From: Neisseriaceae bacterium PsAf
Lineage (GTDB): Bacteria > Pseudomonadota > Gammaproteobacteria > Burkholderiales > Neisseriaceae
NCBI GenBank assembly: GCA_017114885.1
Contig: WNLJ01000012.1
Span: forward strand, 1 to 64,000
Length of the DNA stretch: 64,000 nt
Reading direction: 5' to 3'
The notes beneath the pieces are model-generated. The model had not been told where the DNA came from. It did no database searches and was given only the letters and a program-made list of their open reading frames with translations. This document shows, in pieces, positions 37,146 to 46,400 of this stretch; the stretch's first letter is position 1; every line of letters begins with the position of its first letter. A program made the translations under genes and the position numbers.

Positions 37146-38376
37146 GAGGTGTGGTTTTTTTTACCTGTTTTTCAAGCTCCAAAAAATCTTCAAGTGAAAT
37201 ATCTAAATTTTCAAAACCTGGTTTGATAAGAGAGTAGAGTGTTTTTCCGCACAAGTCTTTTTGGATAGGGTTGGCAGGGATAACAAACTCATCAAATAAA
37301 TCACTTAACTTAATTTCTTCAGGGTCTATATTTAATTTCCAATGCAAAAGTTCTTTTTTAGTGTAACCTAATTGCTGTAATCTATCTAATAACTGTCCTA
37401 ATGCATCATAACCCATGGTAACAGATTTTCTAATTTCTTGAATTTTAAAACCTTTATTATTTTTGCTTGAATGAGACAATTGACTCAATACCCTGATGGC
37501 ATCTTCAAACTGATTATTACTAATATTTTGTTTTTTAAAGGCATTGTTTTTAAAATGAGACAAGCTAGATGTCAGAACTGCGCCTGATAAAAGGGTATAC
37601 CATAAAATATACACGTATAAAATAAACAAAGGAATAGCAGCAAATGCGCCATAGATTAATTCATAACGGTTAAATTTTAATACATATAAAGTAAATATTT
37701 TCTTGATAATTATTAAGGCAAGAGAAGTAATAAAAGCCCCTAATAAGGCATCTGTATTAGGAACATAACGATAAGGGATTAATCGAAACATCAAAAAAAT
37801 AACCAGGGTGTATAGCAGTAAAGAGACAAGAGAGTAACTAAGGTTAGAAAGTAAAGGAAATACTTCAATAAAATCTAGGTTTTTTACATAGAAATTCCAA
37901 AAAGAAGAGACAATAGCAATAGATAAAGGACCTATAATAATAACAAGAAGATAAATTAAAACACGCCAGAAAAAGTGTCTTGGCTTTTCTACTTGCCAGA
38001 TTTTATTAAAAGTCGTTTCGATAACGGACATTAAAAAGGATGCGGATATTAATAAAATCCCAGCAGCAATAATAGACAGATTACCGATTTTATCAGGGAT
38101 GGTGCCTAAGTAATCAGTAATAGCATTAAAAGCACTGCTTTCTAAAAATGAAGCAATATAAATGAGAATTTGTCCTGAAAATTGTTCAAAGGCAGGTGTG
38201 TTACTAAATAAATAAATCAAAAATGTAACGGTAGGGACTAACGCAGTTAGTGTTGATAATGTTAAACTGGCAGCAGAGTAACCAATATCAAAATGTTTAA
38301 ACCGATTGATTAAAAATTGCAAAAAATTAAAAAGTCTATTTTGCTTTAATTTTTGCAAAAAACCTTGAGATGACAT
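37129..38376 (-). CDS. YihY/BrkB family inner-membrane protein
   Basis: A 415-residue protein with about six membrane helices, family YihY/UPF0761 (formerly misnamed RNase BN). Signatures are FDIGYSAASLTLSTLTALVP near the start, FNKIWQVEKPRHFFWR, and FIMLYVYILWYTLLSGAVLT-like text. The C-terminal ~150 residues are soluble and resemble a winged-helix region. Function is not established. The ATG at 38376 with GGAAG upstream is preferred over a TTG 45 bases earlier. It leads the yihY-priA-dacB operon. Confidence 0.88.
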   Translation of the reverse strand: MSSQGFLQKLKQNRLFNFLQFLINRFKHFDIGYSAASLTLSTLTALVPTVTFLIYLFSNTPAFEQFSGQILIYIASFLESSAFNAITDYLGTIPDKIGNLSIIAAGILLISASFLMSVIETTFNKIWQVEKPRHFFWRVLIYLLVIIIGPLSIAIVSSFWNFYVKNLDFIEVFPLLSNLSYSLVSLLLYTLVIFLMFRLIPYRYVPNTDALLGAFITSLALIIIKKIFTLYVLKFNRYELIYGAFAAIPLFILYVYILWYTLLSGAVLTSSLSHFKNNAFKKQNISNNQFEDAIRVLSQLSHSSKNNKGFKIQEIRKSVTMGYDALGQLLDRLQQLGYTKKELLHWKLNIDPEEIKLSDLFDEFVIPANPIQKDLCGKTLYSLIKPGFENLDISLEDFLELEKQVKKTTPHDTPY

Positions 38377-38520
38377 GAATCTCAACTTCCAAAATGATAA
38401 AATAAGCCCTATTGTAAACAAAAAACTATCCCAGTGTAAAATAGGCTTTATTGATATTTAAATTAAAGTCCCAATAATAATTCTTAATGATTAAATAAAT
38501 ACAAAATATTGAAGATATCT

Positions 38521-41500
38521 ATGGCATTAATCCCCCAGTTAGGTAAAAAGCAAACTTTACCTATTTTAAATTTAGAAACCCTACCAATTGCTATGAATGA
38601 GGTTGAAATAAAACAACCTATTTTGGTTTTGGCTGATGATACACAGCAAGCAAAAGAGTTATTTTTAGCATGGCAATTTTTTGAACCCAATAAAAAAGTT
38701 ATTTACTTTCCTGATTGGGAGTTATTACCGTATGAGCGATTTTCTCCTTATCATGACTTAGTCTCAGAACGTTTATTGGCCTTATGGCATATGGCGAATA
38801 ATATGTTCGATATTGTGATTATGCCCGTGGCAACAGCCATGCAAAAATTACCACCTGTTTCCTTTATTATGAACCATACTGTTTGGTTGGAAGTGAATCA
38901 GGATTTAAATATAGAGATGTTCCGTCAGAATTTAGTGGAAAATGGCTATCAACATGTTTCACAAGTTGTCTCTCCTCGTGAATTTTCTATGCGAGGTGGA
39001 ATTATTGATTTATTTCCCATGGGTTCAGAAGTGCCTTATCGAATCGATTTATTTGATACAGAAATTGAGAGTATTCGTACCTTTGATCCTGTGACGCAAC
39101 GTACGATTAAAAAGGTTTCTTCTATTCGTTTGTTGTCTGCTTATGAGTTTCCTACCAACGAAGAGAGTATTCAAATATTCAAATCTCAATTTAGAGAAAT
39201 CATTGAAAGTCCTGCGCATGAAGCCAATGTTTATCAGTCCGTTTCTAAAGGAATATTTGGGGGTGGCTTAGAATTCTATTTCCCATTATTTTTTGAAGAA
39301 AAAATAGCTACTATATTAGATTATTTACCTGAGAATATTATTGTAGTACAAAATCAAAATCTGCCTACTATGGCAGATACATTCGAAAAAGATGTTAAGT
39401 CTAGATATGTTTTGGCAGGAGGTGATGTTGCTTATTCGCCTTTGTCACCGAATTATTTGTACTTAGAGGCAAATGAATTTCAAGGCTTATTAAAACCATT
39501 GGCTAGAATAGTATGGGAAACTGAAGCTTCTGAAAAAGCACAATTGCCTACTGTAAGCATCGACCGTAGTTTAAATGATTCTACGCAACCCCTTAAACAA
39601 TTTATACAAAATTTTTCAGGAAGAGTTTTGCTATTAGCTGATAGTCTGGGTAGGAGTGAGACTATTACTAATTTAGCACAACAAAATCACTTAGTAATTC
39701 CACGGGTTAATAGTTGGCAAGATTTTCTAAAATCAGATCAAAAATTAGCGATACTGGTTGCCCCTGATTTTCAGCATGGATTTATTCTACCAGAACTTAA
39801 TCTTGCTTTAGTAACTGAGTCTGACTTATATCAAAATAATAGCCGTAGAGTAACCAAAAAACGTAAGCATCAATCTGTTTCAGATGGTGCTTTTATGGAT
39901 TTGGCAGAAATCAATATAGGTGATTTTGTGGTACATGAAAATCATGGTATTGGTTTATATAAGGGTTTGGTTAATTTAGATTTAGGAGAGCAACAAGAAG
40001 AATTTATGTTGTTGGAGTATAAAGATAATGCTCAATTATATGTACCTGTTTCTCAATTGAATTTAATCAGTCGTTATCGAGGACAAAAATTAGAATCTGT
40101 ACAATTGCATGCTCTGGGTCAAGAACAATGGAGTAAACACAAACAAAAAGCCTTACAAAAAGCATGGGATACGGCCGCAGAGTTGTTGAATATTTATGCT
40201 CAGAGAGAATTAAAAGAGGGAAATTCTTACGCTCTGGATATGGAGGCTTATCAAAATTTTGTCGATGGGTTCGAATATGAAGAGACAGAAGATCAAGCAA
40301 AAGCCATCGAACAGACCTTGCATGATTTAGCACAAAATAAACCTATGGACCGTTTGATTTGTGGAGATGTGGGTTTTGGTAAGACGGAAGTTGCTTTGAG
40401 AGCTGCTTTTATGGTGGCTATGTCAGGAAAGCAAGTGGTGATTTTAGCCCCTACAACTTTATTGGTTGAACAACATGTAGAAACGTTTATGAGTCGATTT
40501 GCTAATTTTCCTATTCGAGTTGAATCCGTCTCTCGTTTTGTGAGTAATAAAAAAACACAGGATATTTTGCAAGATTTAAAAGCGGGCAAGATTGATATTA
40601 TTATCGGTACTCACAAATTAATTCAGCCGAATATTGAATTTAAAAATCTGGGATTATTGGTCATTGATGAAGAACATCGTTTTGGTGTTCGCCAAAAAGA
40701 AGAATTGAAAAAATATCGTAGTGAAGTAGATGTGTTGACTATGACAGCAACACCAATTCCAAGAACACTTTCTATGGCTTTAGAAAATTTGCGTGATTTT
40801 TCTTTGATAACCACTGCTCCTGAAAAACGTTTGGCGGTTAAGACTATGGTGCAACCTTTTTCAGAAGCAGTAGTACAAGAAGCTATTTTGCGCGAAATGA
40901 AAAGAAATGGACAAGTGTTTTTCCTACATAACGAAGTCTCGACCATAGAAAATATGCGCGATAAGTTGTCAGAATTAGTACCTCAAGCAAGGATTTGTGT
41001 GGCACATGGACAAATGCATGAGCGAGATCTCGAGCAAGTGATGCGTTCTTTTTTACGACATCAATATGATGTTATGGTTTGTTCGACTATTATTGAAACG
41101 GGGATTGATATTCCGAATGCGAATACGATTATTATTAATCGGGCGGATAAATTTGGCATTGCACAATTACACCAATTACGCGGTCGAGTGGGGCGTTCTT
41201 ATCACCAAGCCTATGCTTATTTATTAACTCCTGAATATTTGAGTAAAGAGGCGAGAAAAAGGTTAGAAGCCATAGAGTATGCCAATGAGCTGGGTGCAGG
41301 TTTCTTTTTAGCCATGCAAGATTTAGAAATTAGAGGTTCAGGAGAGATTTTAGGAGACAATCAATCAGGAGAGATGATTAAAGTAGGTTTAAATTTATAT
41401 ACTGAAATGCTGCGTCGTGCGGTAAGAGATATTCGACAAGGAAAAACACCTGATTTAAGTCAGCCTTTAAAAATTACATCTGAGATTAAATTATACAGTC

Positions 41501-41907
41501 CTGCTTTGTTACCAGAAGATTATTGTCCTGATATCCATGAGCGTTTGGTTTTGTATAAGAAATTAGCCCAAGCGGAGAGTAAGGAGCGTTTGGATTATAT
41601 TTTAGAAGAGTTGATTGATCGCTTTGGACTGTTGCCATTGCCTGCCAAATTATTGATGGAAAGTCATTATTTAAGAATAATGGCGGCACAAATGGGCATA
41701 CAGTATATAGATGCTAGCTCGGAGAAGATATCGATATTGTTTGAAAAACATACTTCAGTAGATCTAGGTAAAATTATTCAACTCATTCAAACACAACCGA
41801 GCAAATTTCAATTACAAAATGGGACTAAATTAGTGGTAAAAATAGCACAAGAAGATCCTGAAAAAAGAGTACAAGAAATTAAACGCTTATTGATGGAATT
41901 AAATTAA
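38521..41907 (+). CDS. mfd: Transcription-repair coupling factor Mfd
   Basis: An ~1128-residue ATPase that removes RNA polymerase stalled at DNA lesions and recruits UvrA. Domains in order: UvrB-like N-terminus (residues ~50-330, with DWELLPYERFSPYHD), RNA-polymerase-interacting CID (near 460-540, DFVVHENHGIGLYKGL), translocase with Walker A GDVGFGKTEVALRAA, DEEHRFGVRQ, and TMTATPIPRTLSMAL. The helicase C domain (GTD...QLRGRVGRS) and TRCF domain end the protein. An in-frame TTG 12 bases upstream exists; the ATG at 38521 is simpler. It is divergent from yihY. Confidence 0.97.
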   Translation: MALIPQLGKKQTLPILNLETLPIAMNEVEIKQPILVLADDTQQAKELFLAWQFFEPNKKVIYFPDWELLPYERFSPYHDLVSERLLALWHMANNMFDIVIMPVATAMQKLPPVSFIMNHTVWLEVNQDLNIEMFRQNLVENGYQHVSQVVSPREFSMRGGIIDLFPMGSEVPYRIDLFDTEIESIRTFDPVTQRTIKKVSSIRLLSAYEFPTNEESIQIFKSQFREIIESPAHEANVYQSVSKGIFGGGLEFYFPLFFEEKIATILDYLPENIIVVQNQNLPTMADTFEKDVKSRYVLAGGDVAYSPLSPNYLYLEANEFQGLLKPLARIVWETEASEKAQLPTVSIDRSLNDSTQPLKQFIQNFSGRVLLLADSLGRSETITNLAQQNHLVIPRVNSWQDFLKSDQKLAILVAPDFQHGFILPELNLALVTESDLYQNNSRRVTKKRKHQSVSDGAFMDLAEINIGDFVVHENHGIGLYKGLVNLDLGEQQEEFMLLEYKDNAQLYVPVSQLNLISRYRGQKLESVQLHALGQEQWSKHKQKALQKAWDTAAELLNIYAQRELKEGNSYALDMEAYQNFVDGFEYEETEDQAKAIEQTLHDLAQNKPMDRLICGDVGFGKTEVALRAAFMVAMSGKQVVILAPTTLLVEQHVETFMSRFANFPIRVESVSRFVSNKKTQDILQDLKAGKIDIIIGTHKLIQPNIEFKNLGLLVIDEEHRFGVRQKEELKKYRSEVDVLTMTATPIPRTLSMALENLRDFSLITTAPEKRLAVKTMVQPFSEAVVQEAILREMKRNGQVFFLHNEVSTIENMRDKLSELVPQARICVAHGQMHERDLEQVMRSFLRHQYDVMVCSTIIETGIDIPNANTIIINRADKFGIAQLHQLRGRVGRSYHQAYAYLLTPEYLSKEARKRLEAIEYANELGAGFFLAMQDLEIRGSGEILGDNQSGEMIKVGLNLYTEMLRRAVRDIRQGKTPDLSQPLKITSEIKLYSPALLPEDYCPDIHERLVLYKKLAQAESKERLDYILEELIDRFGLLPLPAKLLMESHYLRIMAAQMGIQYIDASSEKISILFEKHTSVDLGKIIQLIQTQPSKFQLQNGTKLVVKIAQEDPEKRVQEIKRLLMELN

Positions 41908-42003
41908 CATGACAGCTGTATTATTCTGATAATTAGGTAATGGCTACTCTAATTGTGTTTAGATTTAAGCAGGATTATTATTAAGAGAGATATTTTAAAA
42001 CAA

Positions 42004-42025
42004 AAGCCTGCTGGATAGCAGGCTT
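42004..42025. terminator. Bidirectional terminator between mfd and the small exported-protein gene
   Basis: AAGCCTGCT pairs perfectly with AGCAGGCTT around GGAT. On the minus strand TTGTTTT follows, and on the plus strand AGTTTTA. It ends transcripts of both convergent genes. Confidence 0.88.
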
Positions 42026-42061
42026 AGTTTTATAGAAAATATATCTATATTTAACTTTTAA

Positions 42062-42322
42062 TTAGATGCTGCCAGAAACAGAGTCAGAAACACTACCAAC
42101 TACGCTGTTTACTAATCCAGCAATACTACCAACGAAACCATCTACTAAACCAGTTACGCTGTTAGCACCAGAATCTACACTACCAGTAGACACGTTAGCG
42201 ACAGCATCTGTTACTCCGTTTACAAGAGTTGATCCTAAATCGTTAACAGAATCAGTGATAGGGTTAGCACTAGCAATACCAAAAGATAAACCTAACAAAC
42301 TAACTAATAATAATTTTTTCAT
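42062..42322 (-). CDS. Small exported Val/Ser/Gly-rich protein, unrecognised
   Basis: I do not recognise this 86-residue protein. It starts with a good signal peptide (MKKLLLVSLLGLSFGIASAN). The mature ~66 residues are almost only Val, Ser, Gly, Asp, Asn, Leu, Ile, Thr and Ala, with no Cys, Trp, Tyr, His, Arg or Lys. Repeated phrases such as SVTGLVDGF, SIAGLVNSV and VGSVSDSV show internal repetition. The spacing suggests an amphipathic, perhaps glycine-zipper-like structure. AAGGAG lies eight bases before the ATG, and a strong terminator follows, so it looks well expressed. A pore-forming, adhesive or bacteriocin-like role is conceivable, but not shown. Confidence 0.8.
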   Translation of the reverse strand: MKKLLLVSLLGLSFGIASANPITDSVNDLGSTLVNGVTDAVANVSTGSVDSGANSVTGLVDGFVGSIAGLVNSVVGSVSDSVSGSI

Positions 42323-42710
42323 AACACAAACTCCTTTTAATTAAAACAACTACTATGATCAAGCTTTTACATTTATCAATACCACAGGCTCGATCCCCGG
42401 TTTCGATTTTATCACTAATATAAAAAATTAAACGATAAAAAAATAAATATTTTTTAAATTTTTTAAAAAGGTTAAATCTTAAAGAATATTTTTATATTGT
42501 TGTTTCATTCTATGATGAATAAAAATATTCAATGAGGAAAATGATACATTTTTTGTATGACAAGAATATTATATGACCAACCTGGTCTAAATTTTTTGAA
42601 GTGAAACAGTTATTATTAAAAATAAAATTCGCCTTACTTTATAATTAAATAATAAAGATTATTTGATTGAGATATCAAGCATATTGCTATTCAATACTGA
42701 TTGAAAACTT
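42323..42710. other. Non-coding gap containing the promoter of the small exported-protein gene
   Basis: This 388-base stretch lies between two minus-strand genes. It is AT-rich, with a short GC-rich island (GGCTCGATCCCCGGTTTCGA near 42386-42405) that is not part of a tRNA. No other gene or clear hairpin was found. Confidence 0.4.
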
Positions 42711-43178
42711 TTATTTTGAATTTTCTCCTTTGTTACAATTAGATTTTATTTCCTTATAAACTAATTCCAATTGAGTATTAACTGTATTGAATTGGGATAT
42801 TATTTCAAATTGTTTTTCCTGTAATTCAAAGACTTTTTTCTGTATTTCAGTGAAACTAGTGGCGTTTTCCATTTCATTATCAATTATTTTTTGTAGATTT
42901 ATATTGATTTTATTTTGCTCAATGCTTGATAATTTGCTTAAAATTTTTGTATATTTGTAAGCCAAACTAATTGGGAAGATAATAGTTATAGAAAATAGGA
43001 CGGATTTACCGATGAATCTAATCCATTCAGATGTATTAATAAAATGATTATCGATTCCACAATATATTAAGAAAAATATAAAAGAAAAATAAAGGAAACT
43101 AAAAATCCAATAGTTTTTAGTATTCAAAGCAATAAAAAATTTTCGCTCATTTGATGTTAATTCAAGTTCATTATTCAT
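42711..43178 (-). CDS. Small membrane protein with C-terminal coiled coil, unrecognised
   Basis: This 155-residue protein has two hydrophobic segments (about 24-42 and 57-77), with a polar segment between. A helical, Glu/Gln/Lys-rich C-terminal half follows (about 85-150), likely a coiled coil. No catalytic motif is visible and I do not recognise the family. The ATG at 43178 is chosen because GAGGAG lies seven bases before it; the longer frame from 43211 has no ribosome site. It is divergent from hemC. Confidence 0.7.
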   Translation of the reverse strand: MNNELELTSNERKFFIALNTKNYWIFSFLYFSFIFFLIYCGIDNHFINTSEWIRFIGKSVLFSITIIFPISLAYKYTKILSKLSSIEQNKININLQKIIDNEMENATSFTEIQKKVFELQEKQFEIISQFNTVNTQLELVYKEIKSNCNKGENSK

Positions 43179-43318
43179 GCAGTACTCCTCTTCATCGAGA
43201 ATATTACACAATTAAGTTAGTAGTGATGAGATTAATTATTTGAGGTCACTTTTTCTTTATATTAATGGTATCACATTGAAAAATATTTCTATCATTCTAT
43301 TCTACCTTCATTTAAAGG

Positions 43319-43324
43319 TATAAT
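43319..43324 (+). promoter_or_regulatory. Possible -10 element of the hemCDE operon
   Basis: TATAAT sits 34 bases before the hemC ATG. No good -35 match lies 16-18 bases upstream, so this is only a weak call. Confidence 0.3.
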
Positions 43325-43358
43325 AGCAATTTTAGTCATATTGTGTGTTTAAAATATT

Positions 43359-44279
43359 ATGCGAACCAAAACAATCAGAATAGGCACGAGAAGTAGTCAG
43401 CTCGCTTTATGGCAAGCCAATCTAGTAAAGCAACAATTAGAAGAAAACAATGTTAGGTGTGAGTTAGTGTCTATTAAATCTTCTGGTGATTTAGACTTAA
43501 AAAAGCCTATTCATAAAATGTCTGAAATTGGTGTGTTTACTAAAGCACTGGATCAAGAACTGTTAGAAGATAAAATTGATCTTGCTGTGCATTCCATGAA
43601 AGACGTGCCAACGGTATTAACCTCAGGGTTAACACAAGCAGCAGTTTTGAAACGAGGTGAAGTGCTGGACATTTTAGTGTTTAAGGGAGAACTTGATTTT
43701 AATCAACCCATGACGATTGCAACAGGAAGTTTGCGTCGTCAAGCACAATGGTTGGCTCATCATCCTGAGCACACAGTAGTGAATTTAAGAGGTAATGTAC
43801 AAAAAAGACTAGATAGTCTCTATGCGAATGATAACTGGCAAGGTGCTATTTTTGCTAAGGCGGGACTAGAACGAGTCAATTGTTTGCCTGATCATTATCT
43901 TGAATTAAATTGGATGATTCCAGCACCAGCTCAAGGAGCGATTGTTGTACTCGCTCGAGAAAAAGACCAATCAATACTTGACTTAGTACATTGTTTCAAC
44001 CATGAAGAGACAGCTTTTTGTGCCTCACAAGAACGAGCTTTTTTAAGAACACTCGAAGGAGGGTGTTCAGCACCAATTGGTGCTTTGATGAGTGTTGAAG
44101 AAGATTTAGCTTCTTTTAGGGGAGGTTTGTTTTCATTAGATGGAAGTAAAAAAGTTGTTATTGATGTTACCATTCCTTTAGAGCAAGCGCATTCATTGGG
44201 TGAAGATATAGCAGAGGAAGTCTTAAATACTGGAGGCGAAGAAATTATGCAAGAGATTAGGAGTGATTTGCAACAATGA
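43359..44279 (+). CDS. hemC: Hydroxymethylbilane synthase
   Basis: A 306-residue enzyme that joins four porphobilinogens in heme synthesis. It starts with the family pattern IRIGTRSSQLALWQA. The dipyrromethane cofactor Cys is in LEGGCSAPIGA, and the catalytic Asp is in HSMKDVPT. It opens a tight hemC-hemD-hemE run: the last four bases overlap the hemD start. No strong ribosome site precedes its ATG. A typical member is about 310 residues. Confidence 0.97.
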   Translation: MRTKTIRIGTRSSQLALWQANLVKQQLEENNVRCELVSIKSSGDLDLKKPIHKMSEIGVFTKALDQELLEDKIDLAVHSMKDVPTVLTSGLTQAAVLKRGEVLDILVFKGELDFNQPMTIATGSLRRQAQWLAHHPEHTVVNLRGNVQKRLDSLYANDNWQGAIFAKAGLERVNCLPDHYLELNWMIPAPAQGAIVVLAREKDQSILDLVHCFNHEETAFCASQERAFLRTLEGGCSAPIGALMSVEEDLASFRGGLFSLDGSKKVVIDVTIPLEQAHSLGEDIAEEVLNTGGEEIMQEIRSDLQQ

Positions 44280-44944
44280 CTAAAACGGTTCTAATTACTC
44301 AAATATTAAATAATGAGGAAAAAGAAATTTTTGATCAGCATGAGATAGATTATTTAGAAGTGCCGATGATTAGTACAAAAATCATTGATTTTAAAATGCC
44401 TGATAAAAAACCTGATTATTTACTTATTACCAGTCAAAATGCGGTTAAAAGCATGTTGGCTAATCCTAGTGTTGAAGAGCTAAAAAAATATCCTGTTATT
44501 TGTGTGGGACGACAAACCAAAAATATACTAGAAAATAATGGCTGGCAGGTTAAATATGTGACTGATTATGCCAAAGATATGATTGATTTTTTACAACAAG
44601 ACTACCAACCTTCTGTTTTGTTTTTAACCGGAAATTTGCGTAGTAATGTTTTAGTCGATTATATGACAAGTGCTGATATTGATTTTCAAGAAATTCAAGT
44701 TTATGAAACTTCATTCACTTCACAATCTATTCAAGAAGAATATGATGCGGTTGTGTTTTTTAGTCCTTCTGCGGTCAATAGTTTTCATAAAAATAATTCC
44801 TTGCAAGGAAAGCAAGTATTTTGTATTGGAGAAACCACAGCAAGAGCTGTTGGCAAAGAGGTTGTACCTATGTTGCCTTCTTATCCAAGCAGAAAAGAAA
44901 CCTTAATACTATGTGCTAATCAGATGAGCGGGGGTACCGTGTGA
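44276..44944 (+). CDS. hemD: Uroporphyrinogen-III synthase
   Basis: A 222-residue protein in the place of hemD, between hemC and hemE, with four-base overlaps at both ends. HemD is poorly conserved; the visible marks are [12 protein letters not shown] and the phrase [14 protein letters not shown] near residue 157, typical of the family's second domain. It cyclises hydroxymethylbilane to uroporphyrinogen III. It is somewhat short (E. coli 246), lacking some N-terminal sequence. Position makes the identification firm. Confidence 0.9.
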   Translation: MTKTVLITQILNNEEKEIFDQHEIDYLEVPMISTKIIDFKMPDKKPDYLLITSQNAVKSMLANPSVEELKKYPVICVGRQTKNILENNGWQVKYVTDYAKDMIDFLQQDYQPSVLFLTGNLRSNVLVDYMTSADIDFQEIQVYETSFTSQSIQEEYDAVVFFSPSAVNSFHKNNSLQGKQVFCIGETTARAVGKEVVPMLPSYPSRKETLILCANQMSGGTV

Positions 44945-45975
44945 GTAAAACAATTCAAAATGATATTTTATTAAAAGTTTTAAATAATGAAACAGTTTCT
45001 CGTCCCCCTGTGTGGATGATGCGTCAGGCAGGACGATATTTGCCTGAGTTTATGGCAATTCGCGAAAAATATGATTTTTTTACTCGATGTCGTACACCAG
45101 AATTAGCCGCTGAAATTACAGTTCAACCCGTAGATATTATTGGAGTGGATGCGGCTATTTTGTTTTCAGATATATTAGTCGTGCCTCAAGCCATGAATAT
45201 TCCATTCGTGATGAAAGAAAATCAAGGGCCATGGTTGGATGCTCCGATTCGTACTCAAAAAGATGTGGAAGAGGTGATTGTCCCTAATGTACATGAAACC
45301 TTAAAATACGTGCTGGATGCTATTCACTTAACCAACGAAAAATTAGCAGGACGCGTTCCCTTAATCGGCTTTGCAGGCTCGCCTTGGACGATTTTATGTT
45401 ATACGGTGGAAGGGAAAGGATCTAAAAATTTTGATATTGCCAAAGGGTTTTGTTTTACCAATCCAGATTTAGCGCATACCTTACTACAAAAGATTACTGA
45501 TACAACCATTGCTTATTTAAAGGCACAAGTAGAGGCGGGTGTGGATGTGGTACAGGTTTTTGATTCTTGGGGAGGCATGCTTTCCTTTGATGATTATATG
45601 ATATTTTCATGGCCATATATCAAGCAAATAGTGGATGAATTATCCACTATAACTAAAGTGATTGTATTTGCTAAAGGTTGTTGGTTTGCTTTGCATGAAA
45701 TGGCAAAAAGCCCTGTTTCTGCCTTAGGAATTGATTGGACGTGTCCTCCTCATGTTGCACGAGAATTAACAGACAACAAAGTCGTATTACAAGGAAACTT
45801 TGATCCGGCAAGATTACTATCTCCTATTGAAGAGATTCAAGTAGAAGTAGAAAAAATGATTCAAGCATTTTCAGGACAAAACTATATTGCTAACTTAGGG
45901 CACGGCATCTTACCCAATATTCCAGTCTCGCATGCTAAGGCGTTTGTGGATGCGGTGAAAAATTATCGTTATTAA
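44941..45975 (+). CDS. hemE: Uroporphyrinogen decarboxylase
   Basis: A 344-residue enzyme that decarboxylates uroporphyrinogen III to coproporphyrinogen III. Signatures: [17 protein letters not shown] at the start, [20 protein letters not shown], and [16 protein letters not shown]. The start is GTG, with GTGA overlapping the hemD stop, so translation is coupled. Length is normal (E. coli 354). The gene ends the operon; a weak hairpin CAATAATTTTTATTG follows. Confidence 0.97.
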   Translation: MSKTIQNDILLKVLNNETVSRPPVWMMRQAGRYLPEFMAIREKYDFFTRCRTPELAAEITVQPVDIIGVDAAILFSDILVVPQAMNIPFVMKENQGPWLDAPIRTQKDVEEVIVPNVHETLKYVLDAIHLTNEKLAGRVPLIGFAGSPWTILCYTVEGKGSKNFDIAKGFCFTNPDLAHTLLQKITDTTIAYLKAQVEAGVDVVQVFDSWGGMLSFDDYMIFSWPYIKQIVDELSTITKVIVFAKGCWFALHEMAKSPVSALGIDWTCPPHVARELTDNKVVLQGNFDPARLLSPIEEIQVEVEKMIQAFSGQNYIANLGHGILPNIPVSHAKAFVDAVKNYRY

Positions 45976-46010
45976 ATGCTCAATAATTTTTATTGCTACG
46001 GTAAATGATA

Positions 46011-46226
46011 CTAACGTCTGCCTCTGCCCCCACCATGTTCGTGTTCATAGCTTCTAGTGTCGTGTACTCTGCCGTCGTAATCGTCATAATCCTCATAATC
46101 ATTGGTATAATGGTAGGAGTGATTATTACTACGTTTGTTATTTTGTGAACCCAAATTTGTACATGTATATACCAGTATCATTATTAAAATTAACCAAATA
46201 AAATTACTTTTTCCTTCAGAACTCAT
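46011..46226 (-). CDS. Small single-pass membrane protein with His/Tyr/Asp-rich tail, unrecognised
   Basis: A 71-residue protein. One membrane helix (about 9-24, FIWLILIMILVYTC) is followed by a polar, unusual tail: many Asn, Tyr, Asp and His residues in clusters (YEDYDDYDGR, YEHEHGGGRGRR). No family is recognised. A metal-binding role for the Asp/His tail is possible but untested. It is convergent with hemE, only 35 bases away. It lacks a strong ribosome site, so it may not be expressed; the composition is not random-looking. Confidence 0.55.
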   Translation of the reverse strand: MSSEGKSNFIWLILIMILVYTCTNLGSQNNKRSNNHSYHYTNDYEDYDDYDGRVHDTRSYEHEHGGGRGRR

Positions 46227-46400
46227 ATTAAAAAAACCAATAATTAATAAATATCAATAATTAATAAATATAATGTAAGCCGTACTCTATAGATTTATGG
46301 TTCTAAATCATTTAGCTCGGGATACAGTTCATAGATAATATCAAGTATATGTATTTGAATATTGCCAATCGATAGCCATGTGATTTTTAATTCAAAAAAC

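Noticed and set aside
42380-42410. A GGCTCGATCCCCGG island looked like part of a tRNA.
   Set aside because: No cloverleaf arms or acceptor pairing could be found around it on either strand.
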